From an uncultured Clostridia bacterium (GTDB taxonomy: Bacteria > Bacillota > Clostridia > Oscillospirales > Acutalibacteraceae), in assembly GCA_947589365.1 (NCBI GenBank), contig CANQAJ010000008.1:1-43051 (forward strand): a stretch of 43,051 nt of DNA, given 5' to 3'. Every line of letters begins with the position of its first letter. The first letter of the stretch is position 1. A program made the position numbers and the translations under genes. The notes under the pieces were generated by a model, which did no database searches, was not told the origin of the DNA, and worked only from the letters and a program-made list of their open reading frames with translations. Shown piece by piece: positions 31,957-42,075 of the stretch.

Positions 31957-33780
31957 ATGTGCGGTATTGTTGGTTATATTGGCTATGAGCAGGCAGGTCC
32001 GTTTCTCCTTGACGGACTCGAAAAGCTCGAATACAGAGGTTACGATAGTGCCGGAGTATGTCTGAATGACGGAAATGAGCTTGTTGTAAAAAAAGCAAAG
32101 GGAAAGCTCAGGGTACTTAAAGAGCTTACAAATGATGGTGGGGAACTCAAAGGTACGGTTGGAATAGGTCATACAAGGTGGGCAACACATGGTGAGCCGT
32201 CCGATGTAAATGCACATCCTCATCTCAGCGAATCGGGCAGATTTGCCGTTGTTCATAACGGAATTATAGAAAATTATCAGCAGTTTAAGGATTATCTGAC
32301 TTCAAAGGGCGTTGTATTTTGTTCTATGACAGATACAGAGGTTATAGTTCAGCTCATTGAATATTATTATAAAGGCGATCTCATAGACGCTGTAATAAAG
32401 GTTCTCGAAAAGCTTGAAGGTTCCTATGCACTCGGTGTTATCAGCAAGGAAAATCCGGATGAAATCATAGCTGTCAGGAAAGAGAGTCCCCTCATAATCG
32501 GTCTTGGTGAAAAGGAAAACTTTATTGCTTCCGATGTTACTGCTATTCTCTCAAGAACGAGAAAAATATATCGTCTTGAAAATAATGAAATAGCAATTCT
32601 CAGCCGTGAGGGCGTTAAAATTATAAATACCGATAAGGAAGAAATTCATAAAGATGCTGAAACCGTTAATTGGGATATAAATGCCGCCGAAAAGGGCGGA
32701 TATGAGCATTTTATGTTCAAGGAAATTATGGAGCAGCCAAAGGCGATAAGAGATACCATAAGCCCGAGGATCAAGAACGGAAGGGTCGTTCTTGATGATA
32801 TAAAAATTACGCCGCAGCAGCTTAAAAATTTTACCAAAATAAATATAATTGCCTGCGGTTCTGCATATCATGTCGGAGTTGTTGCTAAATATATTTTTGA
32901 GAAAATGCTGAGGATACCGGTTGAAGTTGATCTTGCTTCGGAATTCCGTTACCGTGACCCTATCATCAATGACAGGGTACTGACGATTGTTATAAGTCAG
33001 TCGGGAGAAACGGCTGATACCAAGGAAGCTATGAAAGAAGCACAACGCAGAGGTTCCCATGTTATTTCCGTTGTAAATGTCGTCGGAAGTGCCATTGCTG
33101 TTGAATCCGATGAGGTTATTTACACATGGGCGGGTCCGGAAATATCTGTTGCCACTACAAAGGCATACAGTACACAGCTTGCGGTTATTTATCTTATGGC
33201 TTTGTATTTCGGCGATATACTCGGCACTATAGTGGAGGATGAATATAAGGCTCTCGTAAATGAACTCGAACGGCTTCCCGAAAAAGTAGAAAGTATCTTG
33301 CAGCATAAGGAAAAAATACAGTACCTTGCATCGAAATATTTTAACAGCAGGGATATATTCTTTATCGGAAGAAACATAGATTATGCACTTTCGCTTGAAG
33401 GCTCACTCAAGCTTAAGGAAATATCATATATTCACAGTGAGGCATATGCCGCAGGTGAACTTAAACACGGAACAATTTCACTTATTGAAGACGGAACACC
33501 GGTGATTGCTCTTGCTACGCATGAGGAGCTTATAGGAAAGATAGTAAGTAATATAGAGGAAGTAAAGACGAGAGGGGCACAGGTTATATGTATAGCCTGT
33601 GATAATCATCCCGAAATGGAGAACATAGGGCAGACGATATTTATACCGAAGGTATGCGATATGCTTTTGCCGTCCCTTGCTGTTATACCTTTGCAGCTTT
33701 TCGCGTATTATGTTGCTTCGCTTAAGGGTTGTGATATTGATAAGCCGAGAAACCTTGCAAAATCGGTAACCGTGGAATAA
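31957..33780 (+). CDS. glmS: Glutamine-fructose-6-phosphate aminotransferase
   Basis: MCGIVGYIGYEQAGPFLLDGLEKLEYRGYDSAGV; two SIS domains; C-terminal DKPRNLAKSVTVE. Confidence 0.98.
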   Translation: MCGIVGYIGYEQAGPFLLDGLEKLEYRGYDSAGVCLNDGNELVVKKAKGKLRVLKELTNDGGELKGTVGIGHTRWATHGEPSDVNAHPHLSESGRFAVVHNGIIENYQQFKDYLTSKGVVFCSMTDTEVIVQLIEYYYKGDLIDAVIKVLEKLEGSYALGVISKENPDEIIAVRKESPLIIGLGEKENFIASDVTAILSRTRKIYRLENNEIAILSREGVKIINTDKEEIHKDAETVNWDINAAEKGGYEHFMFKEIMEQPKAIRDTISPRIKNGRVVLDDIKITPQQLKNFTKINIIACGSAYHVGVVAKYIFEKMLRIPVEVDLASEFRYRDPIINDRVLTIVISQSGETADTKEAMKEAQRRGSHVISVVNVVGSAIAVESDEVIYTWAGPEISVATTKAYSTQLAVIYLMALYFGDILGTIVEDEYKALVNELERLPEKVESILQHKEKIQYLASKYFNSRDIFFIGRNIDYALSLEGSLKLKEISYIHSEAYAAGELKHGTISLIEDGTPVIALATHEELIGKIVSNIEEVKTRGAQVICIACDNHPEMENIGQTIFIPKVCDMLLPSLAVIPLQLFAYYVASLKGCDIDKPRNLAKSVTVE

Positions 33781-33829
33781 ATTGGTATAAATATGCAAAA
33801 GGATATACTAACGAGAGAGGCTGATTGAA

Positions 33830-35371
33830 ATGGAAACAAAGCATGAAAAGGTTCTTATTCTTGATTTTGGCGGACAGTACAGCCAGCTTATAGCAAGAAG
33901 AGTCAGGGAATGTAATGTTTATTGTGAGCTTTTACCCTATACGACTCCTGTTGAAAAGATCGAGGACGGAGGATATAAGGGAATTATATTCTCCGGCGGA
34001 CCAAATAGTATATATGACGAAAATTCTCCGAAATGTGATGAGAAGGTTTTTGAGCTTGGAATACCTGTTCTCGGAATATGCTACGGTGCACAGCTTATGG
34101 CACATATCCTCGGGGGCAAGGTTAGCAGCAGTGAGATAAAGGAATACGGAAAGACTGATGTTGAATTTAATCTTTCGTCGCTGCTTTTCCATCAGGCTCA
34201 ACAGAAGAATGTTTGTTGGATGAGCCATACGGATTATATTTCCGAGGTACCTCACGGATTTAAGGTCACGGCTATTTCCGATAACTGTCCTGTTGCCGCT
34301 ATAGAGGATATCAAGCGTTATTTCTTTGCTGTTCAGTTTCATCCGGAGGTAAATCATACTGTTGAGGGTATGCTGTATCTTCGTAATTTCCTCTATAATG
34401 CCTGCGGCTGTACAGCTGATTGGAAGATGAGCAGCTTTGTTGAGGATACCGTTGCAAAGCTCAGGGAACAGATAGGGGATAAGAAGGTATTCTGTGCACT
34501 CTCCGGCGGGGTGGATTCTTCCGTTGCTGCTGTGCTTGTACACAGGGCAGTCGGAAAGCAGCTTACCTGTGTTTTTGTTGACCACGGTCTTCTGCGTAAA
34601 GACGAGGGTGACAGTGTCGAAAGAGTATTCAAAGAGCAGTTTGACATGAATCTCATAAGGGTAAATGCACAGGAGAGATTTCTTTCCAAACTTTACGGAG
34701 TGACAGATCCGAATGAAAAAAGAAAAATAATCGGCGAGGAATTTATAAGAGTATTTGAGGACGAGGCTAAAAAGCTCGGTCAGATAGATTTACTGTGTCA
34801 GGGTACTATTTATCCCGATGTTGTTGAAAGCGGAGTCGGTGATGCGGCAGCAATCAAGCCGCACCATAATGTCGGTGCACTTCCGGAAAATATCGGTTTT
34901 GAGGGTATAATTGAGCCGCTCAGATATCTCTTTAAGGACGAAGTACGAAAAGCCGGTCTTGAGCTTGGAATACCTGAATTTCTTGTATGGCGTCAGCCGT
35001 TCCCGGGTCCGGGACTTGCTATCCGTATTATCGGTGATATTACAGACGAAAAGCTTGTAATTCTCAGAGAAGCAGATGCTATTATGCGTGAGGAATTTGC
35101 AAATAACGGACTTGATAAAACTACACATCAGTATTTTACTGTTCTTACCAATATCCGCAGCGTGGGCGTAATGGGTGACGGCAGAACATATGACAATACT
35201 ATTGCCCTCCGTGCCGTTACAACCGATGATTTTATGACAGCGGACTGGGCAAGAATACCTTATGATGTTCTCGAAAAAATTTCTAACAGAATTATTAATG
35301 AGGTTAAGGGTGTTAATCGTATCGTTTACGATATCACATCCAAGCCGCCTGCTACTATTGAGTGGGAATAA
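33830..35371 (+). CDS. guaA: GMP synthase (glutamine-hydrolysing)
   Basis: [47 protein letters not shown]-terminal [18 protein letters not shown]. Confidence 0.98.
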   Translation: METKHEKVLILDFGGQYSQLIARRVRECNVYCELLPYTTPVEKIEDGGYKGIIFSGGPNSIYDENSPKCDEKVFELGIPVLGICYGAQLMAHILGGKVSSSEIKEYGKTDVEFNLSSLLFHQAQQKNVCWMSHTDYISEVPHGFKVTAISDNCPVAAIEDIKRYFFAVQFHPEVNHTVEGMLYLRNFLYNACGCTADWKMSSFVEDTVAKLREQIGDKKVFCALSGGVDSSVAAVLVHRAVGKQLTCVFVDHGLLRKDEGDSVERVFKEQFDMNLIRVNAQERFLSKLYGVTDPNEKRKIIGEEFIRVFEDEAKKLGQIDLLCQGTIYPDVVESGVGDAAAIKPHHNVGALPENIGFEGIIEPLRYLFKDEVRKAGLELGIPEFLVWRQPFPGPGLAIRIIGDITDEKLVILREADAIMREEFANNGLDKTTHQYFTVLTNIRSVGVMGDGRTYDNTIALRAVTTDDFMTADWARIPYDVLEKISNRIINEVKGVNRIVYDITSKPPATIEWE

Positions 35372-35375
35372 CGCA

Positions 35376-35401
35376 CTTGTCACAGGACAAGGCTATTTTT
35401 T
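35376..35401 (+). terminator. Short terminator immediately after guaA
   Basis: cttgtc - acag - gacaag then gctatttttt. Confidence 0.6.
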
Positions 35402-35427
35402 CAAAAAATCTTGCCCTTAAATAAAGG

Positions 35428-35468
35428 ATAGACCTTAGGAGTAAACGACTCTTAGGGTCTATTTTTTT
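35428..35468 (+). terminator. Second terminator downstream of guaA
   Basis: atagaccttaggagt - aaacg - actcttagggtctat (G-U pairs) then ttttttt. Confidence 0.8.
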
Positions 35469-35877
35469 GTGCATAGAGCGACGAAAAACCTTGAAAACAC
35501 GGCATTTTGACAATAAAATTCTTGTTTTATTGCTATTGCGACTTTGCAAATGCCCCTACTTTGAGGGCTTGCAAGGGACAAGAAATTTTTACAAAATGGA
35601 TTTTGCAATAACAAAAAATGTCTTAGGGCAAACCCATTTATCCTAATTCGGGACAAGTTCACTATCCTCATCAATTAAGAAATGGCAATAGAGTTGACCA
35701 ACAGTTACAATAATTTTATTTGTGATGTATTTATAAAAAGCAAAACGGTTAGGGAATTAGTGGCTAGTCTAGTAAAAAATTGGTAATAAGCAAAAACATC
35801 TTAATCAAATCGACTAAAAATAAAAAAAGATAAAATTAAGATAATTGAATTTTATTATAAGAGGAGTAATAAAAGTT

Positions 35878-36870
35878 ATGAAGGTGTGTAAATTTTGTAG
35901 CACGAAGAATCAGGATTCTGCAACTGTTTGCTCATCTTGCGGAGGAGATGATTTTAAGTATGAGTGTGCGAATTGTGGTACTGTATTCGAGGAAGGCAAT
36001 TTTTGTCCAAAGTGTGGTGTAAAAGCTGGTGCAAAAGCCAAAAAATGTCCTAATTGTGGTGCTGAATACTATTCTGTTGCTTGCCCAGATTGTGGATGTA
36101 CTAATAATACTGGTAAAACCACCGTGGTTTATGTCAATACATCAAATCAACTGGTAAAAAAGAGGAAGACTTGGCTTTGGATTTTGGGTTGGATTTTTAT
36201 TTTTCCTGTTCCACTTACAATTCTAATGATAAGGAATCAAAGTTTGAACAAAAGGGTAAAAATAAGTATAATTTCCATTGCTTGTATTCTTTACATTAGT
36301 ATTGCAGTAGTCGGTGCTTTGGGTAATAATAGCAACAGTACTACAAATTCTAAAAAAGTTGTCTCACAACCTGCTATTTCGGAAGAACCTTTACAATCTG
36401 CTGGGTCGGAAAAAGCAAGTAGCAATAATGAAAATAAGGTAGCAGAACCCCAAAAGATAGTTGATGACGAAGTGGTAAATGGATTTTTGAGCGAATGTAA
36501 ATTTGATTATGGGAAGATTGATAAAGGCAATATTAGGACTAAATTTTTCATCCATGTAAATGGCTGCTGGACGGAATTGTTAAATAGCAATACGGATGCG
36601 TTAATTATAACTATAAATGGATATCATATTGACAACATTAATGAAGAAGAAGTGCTGGAAGCATTTAAGATGGTTGGACAGACAATCAACGGAAATGAAT
36701 ATGATACTGAATTAGAAGAAGTTATTAATGGATTGTTGGCACACGATACAGATATATACGGAGGGATTGTTGGAAATCTTAATTACAAATTCTATCCTTT
36801 TGTACAGTTATCAAAAGGGGTATTTGAAAGTCGAATTGAGATAAGTACCGTAAAGTATAACGTGGAGTAA
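35878..36870 (+). CDS. Multi zinc-ribbon protein with TM segments and C-terminal extracytoplasmic/unknown domain
   Basis: CKFCSTKNQDSATVCSSCG, CANCGTVFEEGNFCPKCG, CPNCGAEYYSVACPDCGC; TM LWILGWIFIFPVPLTILMI and ISIISIACILYISIAVVGALG. Confidence 0.8.
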   Translation: MKVCKFCSTKNQDSATVCSSCGGDDFKYECANCGTVFEEGNFCPKCGVKAGAKAKKCPNCGAEYYSVACPDCGCTNNTGKTTVVYVNTSNQLVKKRKTWLWILGWIFIFPVPLTILMIRNQSLNKRVKISIISIACILYISIAVVGALGNNSNSTTNSKKVVSQPAISEEPLQSAGSEKASSNNENKVAEPQKIVDDEVVNGFLSECKFDYGKIDKGNIRTKFFIHVNGCWTELLNSNTDALIITINGYHIDNINEEEVLEAFKMVGQTINGNEYDTELEEVINGLLAHDTDIYGGIVGNLNYKFYPFVQLSKGVFESRIEISTVKYNVE

Positions 36871-37115
36871 GCAGATATCGGAGGATAAGCTACACAAATT
36901 GATGAATCTTGCTCAGAAACCCAATGAAGGATAATGATCTTCTTTGTGTTTATATCAATAGTTCGTTTTCCGTGGCAACATATTGGCAACAAAAAATCGG
37001 ATATCGTATGCTTTACCGATAATACGAATAATGTATGAACGCTCTGCTAAAATTCATAAACAAACTTGTTTAGAATGGATTTTAAGGGGGCGAGTGAGAA
37101 TAATCAAAAAATGAC

Positions 37116-37258
37116 GGGGCTGTCGCAGTAAGAAAAGCGGCAGCCCGAAAAATATGCAAAAAATAGCAGCCGGACTATGAAAAATCCGGCTGTTGGTGTA
37201 AAATAGAAGTATGAACAAACACAACTATAGTAAACGACAAATAAAACAACCTATTTAA
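37116..37258 (+). mobile_element. Truncated IS end (IS1182-like): terminal sequence plus first codons of a transposase
   Basis: ggggctgtcgc... end, hairpins 37117-37146 and 37167-37192, then ATG (37211) MNKHNYSKRQIKQPI* resembling an IS1182-family transposase N-terminus. No further transposase present. Confidence 0.45.
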
Positions 37259-37311
37259 AAGCCGAAGAGAAGGTGTATAAGCGGTGTGAAGTTATATCCG
37301 TGAGAATTATG

Positions 37312-40300
37312 CTACGGCTCATCAAAATCCGCATTGTCCGCCCACATCTCGCACTGCTCTATAACAGTCTCAACTGCATCATTTTCACCGTCCGGAGGAT
37401 ACCTGTGGTGCCTGAGCAGACCTCGTATCATCATTCGCATATTTGCCCTCGCACTGTCACGCTTCTGCCAGTCAATCGTGCGGTTCTTACGGAGGGTATC
37501 TGCAAGCTCTTTTGTGATGGCTATCAGTTCTTCGTTTTCGTAAAAATCCCTGACTGCCTGCGGCTTTGTAAGTGCATCATAAAAGGCAAGTTCTTCTGCT
37601 GTCAGACCCAGCTCCTTTCCTGCTTCCTTTGCTTCACTGATCTGCCTTGCAATATTAAGCATTTCCTCAATAACTTCTTCATTCGTCAACATACCGTTAA
37701 GATAACGATTTATCACACTCTGCATAATTTCACTGAATTTCTGTGATTTAACAAGGTTGGTACGCTGATATATATGCACCTGTTCCGCAATCAGTCTTTT
37801 TAACAGTTCAACAGCAAGATTTTTCTCCTTCATCTTTGATATTTCTTCAAGAAACTGTGGGTCAAACAGTGAAAACTCCTGTTTCTTGTCCGAAAACAGA
37901 TTGATTACTCCGTCACTCTTTATACTTTGCTTCAGCAACTCATTAATTTTTGCGTTGATGTCCCTAAGTGACAGCTTCTTCTCTCTGCCCTGATTAAGGA
38001 TACGCATAAGCAGCACACGCACCGCCTCAAAAAATGTCGCTTCAATCCGTTCATTTTTCTGTGCGACAGAGGAACATAGCGAAAGGGATTGCTTCAACAA
38101 TAGTGCTTCCTTTTGGTAAAGCTCTCTTTCCTTTTCCTTACTTCTGTCCATGAGGAAATTGACAGCTCCCGTAATCGTTCTGCCGGCTGTCAGCTCGTCA
38201 GTATCAAAGAAAGCGGAATAGTCATAGCCATGCAGCAAATCCTGACATACACTCAGTTTTTCCAAAAACTTCGGATAGGCTGCACTCGTTATATCCATGT
38301 TACCGTAATTCTTTCGGTCACGAACGGTATAATCATTCATTGCCTGTTTAAGTGCGGCGGCAATCCCCACATAATCAACAACTAAGCCGCCCTCCTTATC
38401 ACCGAAAACACGGTTTACACGTGCGATAGCCTGCATAAGATTGTATCCTGCCATTGGCTTATATACATACATTGTCGCAAGGGAAGGCACATCAAAGCCT
38501 GTCAGCCACATATCCACAACAATAGCTATTTTAAGCGGGCTGCTGTTATCCTTAAATTTCTCCGCCAGTTCTTCCTTGTGCCGTTTGTTACCGATGATTC
38601 CCTGCCATTCCTCAGGATCCTTGTTTGAAGAGGTCATTACAACTGCTACTTTTTCCGTCCATGTGGGGCGAACCTTAAGAATCTGTTTGTAAATTTTCAT
38701 TGCAACAGCCCTTGAATAGGCAACAATCATTGCTTTGCCGGTGAGGAAATTTGCACGATAGTTTTCGTAATGGTCAAGAATATCATCAACAAGCGATTTT
38801 ATTGTGTCCTCGTGTCCTAATATTGCCTCCATTTGTGCAAGCTCACGTTTGCTCTGCTCTATAACATCAGGGTCGGAATTCTGTGCCATGATGTCATATT
38901 CCGTATCTATCATGCGGAGTGTTGTTTCGTCTAATTTCAGCTTCATAACACGGCTTTCGTAATATACGGGTCGTGTTGCTCCATCCTCGACAGCCTGTGT
39001 CATGTCGTAAATGTCGATATAATCCCCGAAAACCTCACGGGTATTTCTATCCTTTGCAGAAACCGGTGTACCCGTAAAGCCTATGTAGGTCGCATTGGGG
39101 AGTGTGTCACGGATAATACGGGCAATCCCCTTTTTCTTGCGTCCGGTTATATTTTTCAATTTAGTTTTATCTGCCGACATCTCAAATGAGGATATGTCGT
39201 AATCCTCTCCGAGTCCGTACTGTCCCCTGTGTGCCTCGTCCGCCATTACTACAATGTTTCTCCTCTTTGAAAGCGGTTCGCCCGATTCCTCAAATTTCTG
39301 CATTGTCGTAAAAATAATACCGTTGGCTTTTCTGCCCTCAATCAGTGTTTTGAGATGTTCACGGCTTTCTGCGTGTACAGGTTCCTGACGGAGAAAGTCT
39401 TTGCATTTTGCAAATTGTGAATACAACTGATCGTCAAGGTCGTTTCTGTCTGTTATTACAACTATCGTAGGACTTTTCAGCTCGGATTGCAGAAGATGAG
39501 CATAGAACACCATTGACAGTGATTTTCCGCTGCCCTGTGTATGCCAGAATACTCCGCCCTTACCGTCTGTAGCTGTTGCCTTTTTTGTAGACTCCACAGC
39601 CTTTTTGACAGCAAAATACTGGTGATATCCCGCAAGTATCTTTGACTGTCCGAGTCCCTCGTTGGAGAAAAGTATGAAATTTTTGAAAATATCAAGAAGT
39701 CGGTCTTTTTGAAAAATTCCCTCAAAAAATGTTTCATAGGCAAGGAAGGAATTATCCTCATAGCTGCCGTCAACGGTTTTCCACTGCATATAGCGGTCTT
39801 CGCCGGATGTTATTGTTCCGGCTTTAGTTGTTGACATATCGCTAATTACGCAAATCTGATTATATATAAACATAGAGGGTATAGCATGGGTGTAGTTGCG
39901 TATCTGTGTATAGGCCTCGGAAGCATCAGTTTCCTCACGTGTGGGAGATTTCAGCTCCATAAGCACCACAGGCAGACCGTTAATAAATATCAGTACATCC
40001 GGACGTTTTTCTTCATTCTCGATATATGTCCATTGATTTGCAACTATAAAGGAATTATTTTCGGGGTTATCATAATCGACAAGATAGCAAAGAGCAGCTC
40101 TCTGCTCGCCGTTTTTGGTATAGCGTACTTCAATGCCGTTTTGCAGATAATCCGTAAAGACGGCATTTTTCTGTGTAAGCTCCCCATTTTCAAAATTCCT
40201 CAGTTTATAGAGTGCATCGGCAATGGCATCCTCGGGGAGATTCGGATTGAGTTCCCTTATTTGGCTCTCTAATATATCATCATATAATGGGCTGCGAAAA

Positions 40301-40395
40301 TCACGCTCTATATCAGGTCCATATACGTGGGTATAATCCATTTCTTCAAATAATCTTATAATAGTGTTTTCGTAATCGGATTCGGTATAGGACAT
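37312..40395 (-). CDS. hsdR: Type I restriction enzyme endonuclease/translocase subunit
   Basis: PDVLIFINGLPVVLMELKSP; FWHTQGSGKSLSMVFYAHLL; MADEAHRGQYG; YIGFTGTPVS; ARVNRVFGDKEGGLVVDYVG. Confidence 0.96.
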   Translation of the reverse strand: MSYTESDYENTIIRLFEEMDYTHVYGPDIERDFRSPLYDDILESQIRELNPNLPEDAIADALYKLRNFENGELTQKNAVFTDYLQNGIEVRYTKNGEQRAALCYLVDYDNPENNSFIVANQWTYIENEEKRPDVLIFINGLPVVLMELKSPTREETDASEAYTQIRNYTHAIPSMFIYNQICVISDMSTTKAGTITSGEDRYMQWKTVDGSYEDNSFLAYETFFEGIFQKDRLLDIFKNFILFSNEGLGQSKILAGYHQYFAVKKAVESTKKATATDGKGGVFWHTQGSGKSLSMVFYAHLLQSELKSPTIVVITDRNDLDDQLYSQFAKCKDFLRQEPVHAESREHLKTLIEGRKANGIIFTTMQKFEESGEPLSKRRNIVVMADEAHRGQYGLGEDYDISSFEMSADKTKLKNITGRKKKGIARIIRDTLPNATYIGFTGTPVSAKDRNTREVFGDYIDIYDMTQAVEDGATRPVYYESRVMKLKLDETTLRMIDTEYDIMAQNSDPDVIEQSKRELAQMEAILGHEDTIKSLVDDILDHYENYRANFLTGKAMIVAYSRAVAMKIYKQILKVRPTWTEKVAVVMTSSNKDPEEWQGIIGNKRHKEELAEKFKDNSSPLKIAIVVDMWLTGFDVPSLATMYVYKPMAGYNLMQAIARVNRVFGDKEGGLVVDYVGIAAALKQAMNDYTVRDRKNYGNMDITSAAYPKFLEKLSVCQDLLHGYDYSAFFDTDELTAGRTITGAVNFLMDRSKEKERELYQKEALLLKQSLSLCSSVAQKNERIEATFFEAVRVLLMRILNQGREKKLSLRDINAKINELLKQSIKSDGVINLFSDKKQEFSLFDPQFLEEISKMKEKNLAVELLKRLIAEQVHIYQRTNLVKSQKFSEIMQSVINRYLNGMLTNEEVIEEMLNIARQISEAKEAGKELGLTAEELAFYDALTKPQAVRDFYENEELIAITKELADTLRKNRTIDWQKRDSARANMRMMIRGLLRHHRYPPDGENDAVETVIEQCEMWADNADFDEP

Positions 40396-40464
40396 TTTAT
40401 CAACTCCTTTTTAAATACATTCTCCGTTTTTATCATTTCGTGTCATAAACGATAATTTAGCGGC

Positions 40465-41709
40465 TTAGAGGTCAATGTTCGAAACATCAAGTTCCCCGGA
40501 CATCAGCTTTGGAAGCAGACTATCCCTTAATTGAGATAGACTTTGATTTTCGAGTTGGTTGTTTATAATAGTATCAAACATAGGTAGTGTTATAGAAGAA
40601 AACGCAACGTTTACTTCCTTTGATGGTAATAACACCTTGGAAGCCTTGATTTCTGTTGAGGATAAATTAACTTGAACACCGCTGTTTGCTCTGCTACGAA
40701 GGTCGGTAAGAAAATCTTTGCTGTTAGTGAGTAAATAGATGAAAGGGTATGTAATACCTTTATATCCATTTGCCCGGAGATGCCCAACCCGTTGGTTGAC
40801 GATGTATTCGTTATCTATTGGCATAATGGCAGTGTTTCCTAATATAGCGACATTATCTTTCATATCCGTCATAGCCATAAGGATGTCGCCTTTTTTTAGA
40901 ACGAACCTTTCCAACTTAGAGGCAAGTTCCTTTGGAAACCAACTTTTTGTTCCGTCAGGAATAAAGCCACCCCCACGAGCAATATGTCCTTGCTTGAACA
41001 CTTGATAACTATTGGAAGTTTGTGCATTAAGAAGTTCTTCGCTCTTGAAAGCATAACCGTTTTGAAAGTCTATTATTTTTTCAAATGATGCAACTTCCCA
41101 ATCGAGTGGCATATTACCGCCAAAAGGCAAAAAGTCGACAAACCATGCTTCAAATAGTGCCTGAGCTTGCTGCTCTAAATTATCGTTTATTGCATTATTT
41201 AGCTCAATTTTATCATCAATTGTAGATAAAAAAGCGCCAATTTTACGTTGCTCTGAAATATTTATAGGTATATATACTTTAACAGATTTCATAGCACTAC
41301 CTGATACTTCCTTGAAAGTAGTACCACTACCCATATTTTCAATATTATCCTTATTATATTTCAATAGGTAATATAGGAACATAAAATCAGTGTTAGTATT
41401 TGGAATTACGCTCTTAAAGCCTTGATTAGTACACAACTCTTTTGCGGCTATTGCAACATACCCAATTGGAGCACGGGAAGAAAAAAGTATTGTATTTTTT
41501 GGCAGTAGCCTCGTTGAACAGCTGTTAAATCCAGTCTTGGTTATATTTCGTTCGCCACTATAAATATATCTTCCATGAAAACTCGATAAATCTTTGGGTG
41601 TTATCCAAGAAATATCACCGTTTTCATAGTTTTCAATTCTTTTTGTTGAGGGAGTTGCTCCACCAACAACTTCTCCTAAATCTGCAATAGTACACTCTTT
41701 CCATTCGGA
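40465..41709 (-). CDS. hsdS: Type I restriction enzyme specificity subunit
   Basis: Two TRD halves (SEWKECTIADLGEVVGGATPSTK...; DWEVASFEKIIDFQNGYAFKSEE...) with central helix SEQRKIGAFLSTIDDKIELNNAINDNLEQQAQALFEAWFVDF. Confidence 0.93.
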   Translation of the reverse strand, partial: SEWKECTIADLGEVVGGATPSTKRIENYENGDISWITPKDLSSFHGRYIYSGERNITKTGFNSCSTRLLPKNTILFSSRAPIGYVAIAAKELCTNQGFKSVIPNTNTDFMFLYYLLKYNKDNIENMGSGTTFKEVSGSAMKSVKVYIPINISEQRKIGAFLSTIDDKIELNNAINDNLEQQAQALFEAWFVDFLPFGGNMPLDWEVASFEKIIDFQNGYAFKSEELLNAQTSNSYQVFKQGHIARGGGFIPDGTKSWFPKELASKLERFVLKKGDILMAMTDMKDNVAILGNTAIMPIDNEYIVNQRVGHLRANGYKGITYPFIYLLTNSKDFLTDLRSRANSGVQVNLSSTEIKASKVLLPSKEVNVAFSSITLPMFDTIINNQLENQSLSQLRDSLLPKLMSGELDVSNIDL

Positions 41710-41736
41710 CATTTTTATCATCCTTTTTCATATCAT

Positions 41737-42075
41737 TTATAGTTTTTTGTCTATGTATAGTTTTATATATTCAATTAAAAAATTAAAGATTTTCCTATCA
41801 TTTTCACTTAGTATATTCTTTTCTTTAATACTATGTAAAACTTCAATTGTAATTTTTAGATCTCGTTTTCTTATTCCGTGTTTAAATATACCAGTTCGTA
41901 CGTAGCTATCCATGCAATTTATTACATCTGTTGCGATTTTTCTTAAATTATTAGCAATTTCAGTTGCTTTATTTATTTCATTCAAAACAATTAGTATCTT
42001 TCTAGCATAATCTTCTCTTGACATTGTATTTCCTGTATATTCATAATACATATTTGCAAACTCATTAAATTTCAT
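41737..42075 (-). CDS. Small hypothetical protein (112 aa) encoded between hsdM and hsdS
   Basis: ATG at 42075 overlaps the hsdM stop by 11 nt; MKFNEFANMYYEYTGNTMSREDYARKILIVLNEINKATEIANNLRKIATDVINCMDSYVRTG...; more AT-rich than neighbours. Confidence 0.75.
   Translation of the reverse strand: MKFNEFANMYYEYTGNTMSREDYARKILIVLNEINKATEIANNLRKIATDVINCMDSYVRTGIFKHGIRKRDLKITIEVLHSIKEKNILSENDRKIFNFLIEYIKLYIDKKL

Noticed and set aside
32551-33306. 251-aa minus-strand ORF
   Set aside because: Antisense to glmS; coding bias supports glmS.
33932-34585. 217-aa minus-strand ORF
   Set aside because: Antisense to guaA; shadow ORF.
35470-35720. Minus-strand short ORFs after guaA as a recombinase remnant
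   Set aside because: No integrase catalytic motifs readable; low-complexity short frames only.
37273-37746. 157-aa plus-strand ORF
   Set aside because: Overlaps the hsdR 3' end on the opposite strand; hsdR homology is decisive.
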